The notes: generated by a model from the sequence alone, not told the origin. 42,907 nucleotides of DNA from Prochloraceae cyanobacterium (GCA_030065265.1 JASJCW010000018.1:1-42907); one strand, 5' to 3'. Shown: positions 8,544-17,700, numbered from the stretch's first letter. A program made the numbers and translations.

Positions 8544-8984
8544 GTGTCCGAATCAGCCACTCCCTTACCTGCCAATCTCGATCGCATCGTGCAACGCTTT
8601 AAACGTCGTAGCAATCCCAAGCAGCGTTACGAACAACTGCTTTGGTACGCCAAAAAGTTGGAAGAAATCCCCCCAGAAAGCAAAATTCCCGACAATAAAG
8701 TTAACGGTTGCGTTTCTCAAGTTTATATTACTGCCGATTTTAAAGATGATAAAGTTTGGTATAAAGGCGATTCAGACGCGCAACTGGTCAAAGGTTTGGT
8801 CGCACTCTTAATCGAAGGACTCAATGGCTTAAGTCCCGATGAAATTTTAGCTGTTACCCCCGATTTTATCGAAGAAACGGGACTGAAAGTCAGTTTAACA
8901 CCTTCTCGTGCCAACGGTTTCTACAATATCTTTCAAACTATGAAGAAAAAAGCCCTCGGATTTAAAATCGGGATGTCTGCTTAA
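8544..8984 (+). CDS. sufE: SufE family cysteine-desulfurase sulfur acceptor
   Basis: A 146-residue SufE-fold protein that accepts persulfide sulfur from a cysteine desulfurase (SufS type) and passes it to the Suf scaffold for Fe-S cluster assembly. The active-site loop is NKVNGCVSQVY, with acceptor Cys56 as expected. The regions RYEQLLWYAKKLEEIP and LVKGLVALLIEGLNGLSPDEI are family signatures. The start is GTG 8544 (MSESATPLP...). The stop abuts the fur stop with no gap, and a sufE terminator appears to lie inside the fur tail. Confidence 0.95.
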   Translation: MSESATPLPANLDRIVQRFKRRSNPKQRYEQLLWYAKKLEEIPPESKIPDNKVNGCVSQVYITADFKDDKVWYKGDSDAQLVKGLVALLIEGLNGLSPDEILAVTPDFIEETGLKVSLTPSRANGFYNIFQTMKKKALGFKIGMSA

Positions 8985-9545
8985 TTAAGTTTCAGTCTCT
9001 TTTTTCTGTTCCGATTCTGCAGCAGAATCGGCTTTTTTACTTTCAGAAATGGATCTAGTGCAAGACCAATTACTCGGAAGTCCAGAAGGCCATCCCATCC
9101 GTAAAGCTTCGGGACAAATAGCCATTACCGTTAGTTGACAGTCTATGAGCTGGAATCCTTCCTTTTCGCTCTGTTTCAGACTTTGTTTGAGAATCGAATC
9201 GTTATTAAATTCGATCGTTTTATTGCATTGGATACAAACTAAATGATGGTGATGGTGAGGGTAGGGTTGATTGACTTCGTAGTGTTTGTGTCCTTCAGCT
9301 AATTCTAATTCCCTTAATATACCCATTCGCGCCATTAATTTAACGCTGCGATAAATGGTAGATAAGCTGATTGGTTCGCCTCTTTTTTCTAAAAGATTGT
9401 GTAATTCCTCGGCACTGAGATGATCTCCTTTAGGCAGATTTTGAAAAACGTGTAAAATTTTCTCCCGTTGTGGTGTCATTCGCCAACCTCGGGAATTTAA
9501 TTCTGCTTTGAGTGAAGAGGCTGTATAGGGAGATAAAGAAGCCAT
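8985..9545 (-). CDS. fur: Fur family metal-responsive transcriptional regulator
   Basis: A 186-residue Fur-family repressor. An N-terminal winged helix (about 10-90) contains LSAEELHNLLEKRGEPISLSTIYRSVKLMARMGIL, and the C-terminal metal-binding and dimerisation domain contains the histidine cluster PHHHHHLVCIQC (His97-101, Cys104, Cys107). Other cysteines are Cys136, Cys144 and Cys162, so there are five in all and a second full CxxC is absent. This resembles cyanobacterial FurA-type proteins more than Zur, but a PerR-type role cannot be excluded. The tail (SISESKKADSAAESEQKKETET) is charged and poorly conserved. Fur-box-like sites lie upstream, suggesting autoregulation. Confidence 0.9.
   Translation of the reverse strand: MASLSPYTASSLKAELNSRGWRMTPQREKILHVFQNLPKGDHLSAEELHNLLEKRGEPISLSTIYRSVKLMARMGILRELELAEGHKHYEVNQPYPHHHHHLVCIQCNKTIEFNNDSILKQSLKQSEKEGFQLIDCQLTVMAICPEALRMGWPSGLPSNWSCTRSISESKKADSAAESEQKKETET
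9011..9038 (+). terminator. Intrinsic terminator for sufE inside the fur coding tail
   Basis: CCGATTCTG (9011-9019), a CAG loop and CAGAATCGG (9023-9031) form a perfect nine-pair hairpin followed by C and six T on the + strand. It lies 27 bases past the sufE stop and overlaps antisense codons for the unstructured C-terminal tail of fur. Confidence 0.8.
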
Positions 9546-9848
9546 AGTTAGTAATAAAAAAATTCTGTCAGTAAACTTTATCTATTGACAATCATAATTG
9601 CCCTTATCCCTTATTTGCAACAATCTTGACTAATTGATAATAAATCTCAAATGCTCTTAGACAAAGAGATTGACATTTGTTGCGATCGCGACAATGGATT
9701 TATACTACGGACAAAAAGACAATTGAGTGATATAGTGTCTAAATTTTCTTTCTCTAGAAGGGTCAATTGTTTGAGAAATACTAGCAAATATAATTTTTAA
9801 GTATTATTGAGAACTTTAGCGGCTCTGTTTCAAAATGTATTTAATTTG
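9546..9848. other. fur promoter region
   Basis: AT-rich spacer upstream of fur, on the reverse strand. It contains the Fur-box-like sites described separately and a HIP1 octamer near 9682. No open frame was recognised. Confidence 0.5.
9635..9649 (-). promoter_or_regulatory. Fur-box-like operator upstream of fur
   Basis: TGATAATAAATCTCA matches the 7-1-7 Fur consensus TGATAATNATTATCA at 12 of 14 defined positions. It lies about 90 bases upstream of the fur start. A weaker site, TGACAATCATAATTG at 9586-9600, matches 10 of 14. Two sites in this position suggest autoregulation. Confidence 0.5.
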
Positions 9849-9875
9849 AAAAATCCCCCATTTTGCTTTGGGGGA
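9849..9875 (-). terminator. Intrinsic terminator of the CAGK-repeat lipoprotein gene
   Basis: On the reverse strand TCCCCC and GGGGGA form a six-pair GC-rich stem around a ten-base loop, directly followed by five T. It begins 36 bases beyond the lipoprotein stop codon. Confidence 0.8.
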
Positions 9876-9911
9876 GATAAAAAACGAAGATCTGAATTTG
9901 AAAATATGAAT

Positions 9912-10115
9912 TTATTTACCGGCACAAGGATCTATTTTCCCAGCACAAGGACTTTTACCGGCACAAGGATCTATTTTCCCAGCACAAGGATCTTTTACTT
10001 CCGTACTATCGGGAGAGGGTTTAGTTTTAGCGGCACAAGGGTTAGCACAACCTGTAATCAGAGCAAGAGTAAAAATAGGAGCTATAGCTAGCATAGATAC
10101 GGATTTAATTTTCAT
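9912..10115 (-). CDS. Small lipoprotein with CAGK repeats
   Basis: A 67-residue protein. It has a lipoprotein signal peptide (MKIKSVSMLAIAPIFTLALITGC, cleavage before the lipobox Cys), then ANPCAAK, a Lys/Ser/Pro linker, and four PCAGK units (DPCAGKI, DPCAGKS, PCAGKI, DPCAGK) to the end. Excluding the lipobox there are five cysteines, each in a P-C-A-(G/A)-K setting. The ATG at 10115 is chosen because it begins a clean signal peptide; an ATG at 10139 would add eight unlikely residues. It is followed by a strong terminator, supporting a real single-gene transcript. Similar Cys-Ala-Gly-Lys low-complexity tails are known in small bacterial exported proteins, some thought to bind metal. Metal binding here is inference. 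Confidence 0.75.
   Translation of the reverse strand: MKIKSVSMLAIAPIFTLALITGCANPCAAKTKPSPDSTEVKDPCAGKIDPCAGKSPCAGKIDPCAGK
9916..9990. repeat. 36-base tandem duplication inside the CAGK lipoprotein gene
   Basis: Identical 36-base copies lie at 9916-9951 and 9955-9990, period 39 bases (13 codons). The lack of synonymous differences points to recent duplication. Confidence 0.9.
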
Positions 10116-10356
10116 TAAATTACACCAAAAATATGTCAATTACTTTTAATTGTTTAATAAGAAAATGAGATTTCACTGAGAAAGTCTTTGAAATTACCAG
10201 AGTGAAAATTTGTAATATAGAAATTTATTGACTGAGGTAAATTAATATTATAAATAAAATTTCTCAGGAAAATTTCAGGTATAAATCATCTAAATAGAAG
10301 ATTTTGCCAGTAAATTAAAAAAGAAGAAAAAGCTTTCGAGTGCAGGTAAGATTGAG

Positions 10357-10968
10357 ATGGAAAGTAAAGATTGGTTAGTAAACGATCGCGGTAAATGTAT
10401 CGATTGTGAAATAGCTAATAATTGGCAATGGTCGGCAAAAAAATACCGACTGTATCGCTTTTTAACTGACATCGAAGATATTATCGATCGCACCCCAGCA
10501 GAGCAAGAACTTTTGCAAGAAATTCGTCCTTTAGTAAGACGTTTACTAACAAGTTCCGATTGGCTTCAAGGAGAATATTTAGAACCAGATCCCAAATTAG
10601 GATGGTCCGTACTAACTTTATACGATGAGATAGATTTTCCTTTAACTATCCAGACAGTTGCATGGCTACCCGGACAAGTATCGCCAATTCACAATCATGG
10701 CACTTGGGGTATAGTAGCATTAATTAGCGGAGCGGAAAAGAATATCTTATGGCAAAGATCGGGCGATCGAGAATATCCAAATCGCATCGATCCCGTGGAA
10801 GAAAAAATATTAGAACCAGGGGATATAATCAGCTTTACTGCCGATGCTATTCACAGTGTAGAAGCAATCTCTTTCGAGCCAAGTATTAGTTTTAATATTT
10901 ACGGCGAAACTGACTATAAAAATAGATTTGAATTCAATAGCGCAACTCACAGCGCGGAAAATTTTTAG
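10357..10968 (+). CDS. Cysteine dioxygenase-like cupin protein
   Basis: A 203-residue cupin of the cysteine dioxygenase type I family, non-haem iron enzymes that oxidise thiols to sulfinic acids. The metal ligands are His112 and His114 in SPIHNHGTWGIV and His166 in ADAIHSVEAI, a typical three-His set. A cysteine dioxygenase-like N-terminal helical part precedes it (EQELLQEIRPLVRRLLTS). The N-terminus also carries a C-x2-C pair (Cys14, Cys17, KCIDCE). The substrate (cysteine, 3-mercaptopropionate or another thiol) is not known. A histidine kinase gene begins 28 bases downstream on the same strand, a possible operon. Confidence 0.8.
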   Translation: MESKDWLVNDRGKCIDCEIANNWQWSAKKYRLYRFLTDIEDIIDRTPAEQELLQEIRPLVRRLLTSSDWLQGEYLEPDPKLGWSVLTLYDEIDFPLTIQTVAWLPGQVSPIHNHGTWGIVALISGAEKNILWQRSGDREYPNRIDPVEEKILEPGDIISFTADAIHSVEAISFEPSISFNIYGETDYKNRFEFNSATHSAENF

Positions 10969-10995
10969 TTTAATTAAAAAATAAAATTATTTCAG

Positions 10996-12522
10996 ATGAA
11001 TTGGTTTAAAAAAATAAAAAAAGTAATCAGTAAAAGCCAGCAAAAAAGCGAACCATCCTCTTTAAGAATGCGGATTACTTTAGGTGTTGCTACGGTTTCT
11101 GCTTTAGGATTGGGAAGCGTGACGATTTGGACGAGTATTAGAATGCAGCAAATTCTGATCCAAACTCACAAGGAAAATATTAAATATATTTCAGATCGCT
11201 TTCCTGAAGATGTCGGCATTTACAATCAGATGATCGCCCAACCTAAAGGAATCCAAAAAGCAGTAGATAATATCACTACAAATAATACTTTAATTTGGGT
11301 CAAAGATACCAATAAACAAGTTATTGCTCAGTCAGATCCGATAAAAATGGGCATTAAAGGTACTACTTTATTATCTTTAACTCGAGTGCCATCCATACCT
11401 CAAATACAACGAGTTGAAGGACGTTATTGGTTGTTATGTGCTGCGCCACTACAATTAAAAGGTCAAAATATCGGGAAATATTATATTGCTCAAGATATTA
11501 CTTCGGATCAAACTATGTTTTTGACGCTGATCGGAAATTTAGGGTTAGCTAGTTTATTGTCTTTAGGGTTAATCACTTTTGCTATAGCTGTTTACGTTAA
11601 GCGATCGCTCCAACCTTTAGAAACAATTTGCCAATTAACCTCAGAAATTTCAGTTAACGAGTTAGGAAAAACTCAAATTGAGCTAAAAAATCCTCCTTAT
11701 GAAGTAAAAAAATTAGCTGCAACTTTCGAGGAAATGTTAGTTCGTCTTTCCGATTCTTGGGAACATCAAAGACAGTTACTGAGTAATGTTTCCCACGAAT
11801 TACGCACTCCCTTAACTATTGTTTCCGGCTATTTGCAAAGCACCTTGCGACGGGGTGATAATTTAACTCAAATTCAACGAGAAGCTTTAGAAACAGCTGC
11901 TTCAGAAGCCGATCGCACCATTCAATTAATGCAAGATTTGTTGGATTTAGCAAGGATAGATAGTGGGAGAATGCACTTTGCAATGGAAGTTATTTCGCTG
12001 CAAAATATTGTCGAAGAAATTATCGGGATGGCTCGAGAATATAGCAAGCGCGAAATCAATTTTGAATCTGGCGATCGCTCGATTTCAATTAAAGCAGATG
12101 TGAATCGTCTCAAACAAGTATTGCTTAATTTAATCGATAATGCTGTTAAATATTCCGATGAGAAAGAACCAATTACTGTCAAATTAACTCGGTTGGAAAA
12201 TAAAGTTAATATTCTTATTTGCGATCGCGGAATCGGAATTCCTTTAGCAAAACAAGGACGTATCTTCGAGCGTTTTTATCGGGTTGATGACGATCGTTCT
12301 CGCGCTACTGGTGGGACTGGTTTGGGTTTGTCGATTGTTAAAACTCTAGTTGAGGGGATGGGAGGAACTATTTCTTTGCGATCTAATCCAGGAGTTGGCA
12401 GCACTTTTATTGTTACTTTTTTGGCGATAAATACTCAAATCAATTCGAGCGAATCAATTATCTATCCAATTCGAGAAACCGGTTTCCAAAATCGCGAAGA
12501 TTCTTGGGAATTTATTAATTAA
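10996..12522 (+). CDS. Membrane sensor histidine kinase (HAMP-HisKA-HATPase)
   Basis: A 508-residue kinase. It has a basic N-terminal stretch, a membrane helix near 28-48, an extracytoplasmic sensor region of about 130 residues, a second helix near 178-200, a HAMP linker, a dimerisation domain with phospho-acceptor His267 in SNVSHELRTPL, and an ATPase domain with N box (NLIDNAVKY), G1 (DRGIGIP), F box (FERFYRVDDDRSR) and G2 (GGTGLGLSIVK). The ligand is unknown; the loop WVKDTNKQVIAQSD resembles a PAS-like or dCACHE-like fold. No response regulator lies next to it. It closely follows the thiol-dioxygenase-like cupin, which might hint at a redox or sulfur signal, but this is speculative. Confidence 0.92.
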   Translation: MNWFKKIKKVISKSQQKSEPSSLRMRITLGVATVSALGLGSVTIWTSIRMQQILIQTHKENIKYISDRFPEDVGIYNQMIAQPKGIQKAVDNITTNNTLIWVKDTNKQVIAQSDPIKMGIKGTTLLSLTRVPSIPQIQRVEGRYWLLCAAPLQLKGQNIGKYYIAQDITSDQTMFLTLIGNLGLASLLSLGLITFAIAVYVKRSLQPLETICQLTSEISVNELGKTQIELKNPPYEVKKLAATFEEMLVRLSDSWEHQRQLLSNVSHELRTPLTIVSGYLQSTLRRGDNLTQIQREALETAASEADRTIQLMQDLLDLARIDSGRMHFAMEVISLQNIVEEIIGMAREYSKREINFESGDRSISIKADVNRLKQVLLNLIDNAVKYSDEKEPITVKLTRLENKVNILICDRGIGIPLAKQGRIFERFYRVDDDRSRATGGTGLGLSIVKTLVEGMGGTISLRSNPGVGSTFIVTFLAINTQINSSESIIYPIRETGFQNREDSWEFIN

Positions 12523-12812
12523 GGTTATTTCAAACAGGGGTATTTTAGTTTTTTGATAACACCAATTCTCTAAAATAACACTACAGATCGATTTTACAAT
12601 CTTTTGCCTCTTCGCTCTTGACTCTTCCCTATTCCCTGTCCTCAGCAAAGTATAGCAACTCTAAACAGAATTAGTATATAAATGCATATTATGTGTAATA
12701 AGTCAATTCAAAACTACGCAGAGATATATACAAATAACTGAATTGACAAGATTAAGCAATTATTAAAAAATAAAGATAATTAACATTTATTCGTATAACT
12801 ACCGAAAAAGTA

Positions 12813-13559
12813 ATGAAAAATTTTGTCGATCCGACTACCAAATACTCTAAGTTAGTAGGATTTGCGCTTGCAGCTACGGGTTTATTTTTAGGTACGGTAA
12901 ATATAGTAAATGCCTTGGGACTTAAAGATTCGCAAATCGAAAATAGTAAAAATTTAATCGCTCAATCACGAAGAGATTCTTTCGATCGCGAGAGTAGAAG
13001 ATCGTCGAAACCGAGAATTGCAGTGCTTGATTTTGATTACAGTAGCGTTAATACTCCCTACGTTTACGATTTTAGTCGCTCCAGAGGTGTGAGCGATATT
13101 CTCGTAAATAGATTAGTCCGTACTGGAAAATATCGCGTTATCGAGCGCAGTCAAATTGATGCTATTCTAAGAGAACAAAATCTGGGTGCTTCGGGTCGGG
13201 TAAATGCTTCTACAGCAGCACAAATCGGTAAACTTTTGGGTGTAGAACGTATGATTATCGGTTCTGTGACTCAATTTAACGTTGAAAAGAAGCGATCGGG
13301 AGTTAGTGCTTTTGGTTTTGGTGGCTCTTCTCAAAGGGCAGAAGCGACAGTTCAATTAAATGTTAGAGTTATCGATACGGACACTGGAGAAATTGTTGCA
13401 GTGGCTGAAGCGGCAGAAACTAGCAATAGTTCCGATGATAGTGTTAGTGTGATGGGTTTTGGTGGTAATAATTCTAATACTAATGAAGGGAAACTATTGG
13501 GTCAAGCAACTATCAAAGCAGTAGACGAAATAGTTAACGAATTAGGTTCTCAAATTTAA
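12813..13559 (+). CDS. CsgG-family exported protein
   Basis: A 248-residue protein with an N-terminal hydrophobic segment (about 16-36), a disordered basic stretch, then a CsgG-like domain. Visible signatures are KPRIAVLDFDYSS, GVSDILVNRLVRTGKYRVIERSQIDAILREQNLGASGRV, and AAQIGKLLGVERMIIGSVTQFN followed by VRVIDTDTGEIV. In enterobacteria CsgG forms the curli secretion pore; cyanobacterial homologues are common but their cargo is not established. The N-terminus lacks a lipobox cysteine, unlike canonical CsgG. No csgA/B/E/F-like neighbours are present, so a curli role should not be assumed. Confidence 0.85.
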   Translation: MKNFVDPTTKYSKLVGFALAATGLFLGTVNIVNALGLKDSQIENSKNLIAQSRRDSFDRESRRSSKPRIAVLDFDYSSVNTPYVYDFSRSRGVSDILVNRLVRTGKYRVIERSQIDAILREQNLGASGRVNASTAAQIGKLLGVERMIIGSVTQFNVEKKRSGVSAFGFGGSSQRAEATVQLNVRVIDTDTGEIVAVAEAAETSNSSDDSVSVMGFGGNNSNTNEGKLLGQATIKAVDEIVNELGSQI

Positions 13560-13867
13560 AAAAAATAATCTTAATTTAATTAAATTAAAATATTCCTTTT
13601 CGGGCGGTCGAGAGGGAATTTTTTGCGATCGCTTAGAAAATTTAAATAATAGTTAAATTCTTAAAATAATTTTTAGTAAAATTAAATTCGATCGAAATTA
13701 TTAACATTAATATTTTTGAGGGATAAATTATTATAAAAATTTCTAAATACTTCCTATTATGGTATAATTCAAGCTTTTTCGCCGGTTAAATTGTTTAAAA
13801 TTGGATTTCCAACTCTCGAAAAATTTTGATACAGTAAGGGACAAATCGAGGAGTTGGGATAACAATA
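13560..13867. other. Spacer with terminator and AT-rich upstream region
   Basis: Contains the CsgG-gene terminator and an AT-rich segment that should carry the promoter of the next gene. Nothing else was recognised. Confidence 0.5.
13592..13624 (+). terminator. Intrinsic terminator after the CsgG-family gene
   Basis: ATTCCTTTTC and GAGAGGGAAT pair over ten positions (two G-U) around an eight-base GC-rich loop, followed by six T. Confidence 0.75.
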
Positions 13868-14320
13868 GTGAATAAACTATCTTTAATTTTGCTTTCTAGC
13901 CCGGCTTTAGCTTGGGTCTTATTAATGCTAGGAGCAACAAATAAACCAGCACAAGCAGCAGAGGTAAACAGCAAAACAAATATTCAAAAAATCAATCTCG
14001 CACCAGAAGCTAATTTACCTTGTTCGGAGCAAAATTGTACTGGAAATAACCATTTAGCTAATTATTTAAAGCTGATTGCTAAAACTTCTACCGAAGACGA
14101 ATTTAGTAACGTTAAAAAGACTCCTGAAGGTCATTTAATTCTAGAATTTACTGAAGAAGAAAGTGATGCGGCGATCGAAATGTTTGGTTGTGATTGTGTC
14201 AATTCTATTAACGCACTTCGTCAAATAAGAGGGGTTGCGATCGGTGTTGAAGGTAACACTATTATTCCAGGGCCGCAAATCAAACCTTGCAATCAATCTG
14301 CGCCGTCAATCGAAGGTTAA
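13868..14320 (+). CDS. Secreted cysteine-containing protein, unknown function
   Basis: A 150-residue protein not recognised as a named family. The N-terminus is a signal peptide (MNKLSLILLSSPALAWVLLML, cleavage probably after KPAQAA near residue 31). The mature part has cysteines in LPCSEQNC and FGCDC plus one near the C-terminus (KPCNQ), enough for disulfides in the periplasm or thylakoid lumen. The GTG start at 13868 is supported by GAGGAG about 16 bases upstream, a somewhat long spacing. A good terminator follows. Confidence 0.65.
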   Translation: MNKLSLILLSSPALAWVLLMLGATNKPAQAAEVNSKTNIQKINLAPEANLPCSEQNCTGNNHLANYLKLIAKTSTEDEFSNVKKTPEGHLILEFTEEESDAAIEMFGCDCVNSINALRQIRGVAIGVEGNTIIPGPQIKPCNQSAPSIEG

Positions 14321-14409
14321 ATAAGGCAGAAGGATTAAGCTTATATATTTAAATGCTTTGTCTCTATTTTGTTTCTTTACTGTCTTTCTTGTTTTCTGTT
14401 CTTAAAATT

Positions 14410-14438
14410 GCTGTCGATCGCATTTTGACAGCTTTTTT
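14410..14438 (+). terminator. Intrinsic terminator after the secreted protein gene
   Basis: GCTGTC (14410-14415) and GACAGC (14427-14432) form a hairpin followed by six T on the + strand. Confidence 0.75.
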
Positions 14439-14440
14439 AT

Positions 14441-14704
14441 TTATCTGGACTTTAGGAATGCGATCGTAAGAAACGTTTGAGATAAATACTCGCGTGTTAA
14501 TGGTTGTAACTTAGGAATATTGAGTCGATCTCGAATAGCTTGTTCTAAGATTGGATCGGGAAAAGTAACTATTTGATTTTTTTGTGGCTGTTCTGAAATT
14601 AAAGTTTGTTTAAAATAGTTAGATGAAGTCGCTTTTACTATTAATTCTCCACAAAAGAAAGTCAAAAAGATAGCTAACACTAGATATTTAGAAGACTTTT
14701 TCAT
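14441..14704 (-). CDS. Truncated leucine-rich-repeat protein (N-cap only)
   Basis: An 87-residue frame with a signal peptide (MKKSSKYLVLAIFLTFFCGELIV) followed by IVTFPDPILEQAIRDRLNIP and LTREYLSQ. This resembles the N-terminal cap of bacterial internalin-like LRR proteins (commonly PDPNLEAAIRDALN...ITxxDL), which is normally followed by several hundred residues of repeats. Here the frame ends after TFLTIAFLKSR, and no LRR sequence follows in any frame before the neighbouring hairpin, so it is probably the remnant of a larger gene. A genuinely short protein cannot be excluded. Confidence 0.5.
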   Translation of the reverse strand: MKKSSKYLVLAIFLTFFCGELIVKATSSNYFKQTLISEQPQKNQIVTFPDPILEQAIRDRLNIPKLQPLTREYLSQTFLTIAFLKSR

Positions 14705-14796
14705 TAATTATTCGGTATGAAATAAAAAATGATTAAAATTTCAATCTTAGCTTAATTTAGCGGCATTTTATTATAAATACTTCCGACTTTTAATTT

Positions 14797-17700
14797 CTAA
14801 CTTCCGATTTCGTCAAATCCTCCACCTCCAGGTGTTTCGATAATAAATACATCCCCAGGGTGCATTTCTACAACAGCAGTATTTGTTAATTGTTCGATCG
14901 CACCGTCTTTTTTTTGCAGGTAATTTTTACCTACTTTACCCGCTCCTCCACCATGCAAGCCAAACGGAGCAATCACTCGACGAGATGATAAAATTCCCGC
15001 AGTCATCGACTCTAAAAAACGCACCCGACGAACCACACCATTACCTCCAGAAAACTTTCCTTTTCCCCCACTATTTTCGCGAATAGAGAAGCTTTCTAAA
15101 ATTACAGGAAAACGCCATTCTAATACTTCTGGATCTGTAAGTCGCGAGTTAGTCATGTGGGTGTGTACTGCGTCAGTGCCGTTAAAGTTTATTCCCGCAC
15201 CCGATCCGCCGCAAATTGTTTCGTAATACTGATATTTTTCGTTGCCAAAAGTAAAATTATTCATCGTACCTTGAGAAGCTGCCATTACTCCCAACGCACC
15301 ATAAATACAGTCGGTAATATTTTGGGATGTTTCGACATTTCCGGCGACAACTGCGGCGGGATATTTAGGATTTAACATACAGCCTTCGGGGATAATAATT
15401 TCTAACGGTTTTAAACAGCCATAGTTGAGAGGAATATTATCGTTTACTAAAGTACGGAAGACATATAATACTGCTGCTTTTGTTACTGCTAGTGGGGCAT
15501 TAAAATTATTTTTGACTTGGGAAGATGTACCAGTAAAGTCTATTTTTGCACTGCGGCTATTCTTATTAATTTCGATCGCAACTTGAATTCTATCTCCGGT
15601 ATCTAATTGGCAAGTAAATTGACCGTCTTTGAGAACGTCGATAACTTTTCGTACCGATTCTTCAGCATTATCTTGAACGTATTTCATGTAAGCTTTGACA
15701 GTTTCTAAACCGTAATGTTCTGCCATCGATCGCAATTCTTTTACTCCTTTTTCGTTGGCAGCAATTTGTGCTTGTAAGTCAGCTATATTTTGGGTCAAGT
15801 TACGGACTGGGTATTTTGCTTTAGTAAGTAATTGTTTTAATTCTTCTTCTCTAAACTTTCCCCGATCGACTAGTTGAAAATTGTCGATTAATATTCCTTC
15901 TTCTTCGATGGTTTTACTGTTTGGAGGCATCGATCCGGGTGTTATTCCGCCAATATCCGCATGATGTCCGCGAGAAGCAACATAAAAGAGGGGGCGATCT
16001 TTATCTTCAAAAAATACTGGGGTAATGACGGTTATATCTGGTAAATGAGTGCCGCCATTATAGGGATTATTTAGCATATAAACATCCCCGGATTTTAAGA
16101 TATCTTTTTTCGCATCAATTAAACTACGAACGCTTTCGCTCATCGAACCTAAATGAACGGGAATGTGAGGGGCATTTGCTACTAATTGACCAGCGCGATC
16201 GAATATGGCACAAGAAAAGTCCAATCTTTCTTTAATATTGACCGAGTAACTGGTATTTTGTAATGTCGTTCCCATTTGTTCGGCGATCGATTTAAAGAGG
16301 TTATTAAATATTTCTAACATTACCGGATCGGGAGAGTTTAAGTTTAAATCTTTGGCTTGTTTAGTTGTTTTTTTTGCTTCTTTTTGCTGTCTTTTTAAAA
16401 TTAAATGATTTCGCTCGCTTATTTCTGCTTCCCAACCTGGCTCGATCGCGTTAGTTCCAGTTGGTTCGACTATTATTGCCGGACTGTTTATAATATCGCC
16501 TGGTTGCAATTCTTCTCTTTTATATACTGGGGTTTCTTGCCAAGTATCGTTAGTATATACTGAAACTTTTTTCACTGGTTCGGGCGGATCTTTTCTAGTT
16601 CTTTTAATTATGGGTTCTTCGGGGCTGTATGTAGGGCAAATTAATTCGATCGAAACTTCTTCGACAATTAAAGCGCGATCGCTAATAATAAATCCATATC
16701 TTTGCCGATGTAAGGTTTCAAATTCTGTTCTTATCTGGTTCAGATCGCGATCGAAGTTGACAATTAAACTGGCATCAGTTCCGCTATATTTCAAATGCAC
16801 TTTAGCAACGATAATAATCTTATCTCGATCCAAATTTTTTTGCTGTTTTTCTAATTCAGTTTCGCACTCAATTCTCAACTCGTCTAATATTCTCTCTAAA
16901 TCGAAAATAAGATCTGAATTTAACTCTGCTTCTACTGCTTTCTCTCGCAAAATTCTAATATCTGCCAAACCAATACCGTAAGCAGATAAAACCCCTGCAT
17001 AAGGATGGATAAATATCTTTTTAATCCCCAAAACATCGGCAATTAAACAAGCGTGTTGTCCTCCCGCACCACCAAAACAACAAAGGGTATATTCAGTAAC
17101 GTTATAACCCTTTTCTAAAGAGATTTTTTTAATCGCATTCGCCATATTTTGCACCGCGATCGCGATGAAACCTGCTGCTATTTGTTCCGGCGATCTGCCG
17201 TCATTTATTTTCTTAGCAAGATCGGCAAACTTTTCCGCTACTATTTGATAGTTCAAAGGCTCATTTCTTCCCCTTCCAAATACTTTTGGAAAAAACTCGG
17301 CTTGCAATTTACCCGTAAACAAGTTACAGTCTGATAAACTAAGAGGGCCGTTCTGACCGTAACAAGCAGGGCCGGGATTAGATCCTGAAGACTCGGGCCC
17401 TACTCTATACCTTCCAGCGTCAAACTTTACAACAGATCCGCCACCAGCAGCAACAGTATGAATAGCCATCATCGGAGTGCGAAATCTTACCCCAGCTATC
17501 TCAGTTTCAAAACTTCTTTCGTATTCTCCGTCATAACGAGCGACATCGGTAGAAGTGCCTCCCATATCGAAGCTAATAATTCGCTCCAGTCCGGCCATTT
17601 TAGCCGTCTTTACAGCCCCGACAATGCCCCCTGCGGGGCCCGAAAGAATGCTATCCTTACCGCGAAATAAATTAGCATCTGCCAATCCGCCATTAGACTG

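Noticed and set aside
8491..8811. Second + strand frame overlapping sufE
   Set aside because: It overlaps a clear SufE in another frame and has no recognisable protein features.
9807..10091. Open frame on the + strand opposite the CAGK lipoprotein (repeating TGTRIYFPSTR)
   Set aside because: It is the antisense shadow of the repetitive coding sequence. The reverse strand has a signal peptide, lipobox and terminator.
12541..12577. Inverted repeat TATTTTAG/CTAAAATA after the histidine kinase gene
   Set aside because: The stem is almost all A/T with a long loop and no T-tail; chance is likely in this composition.
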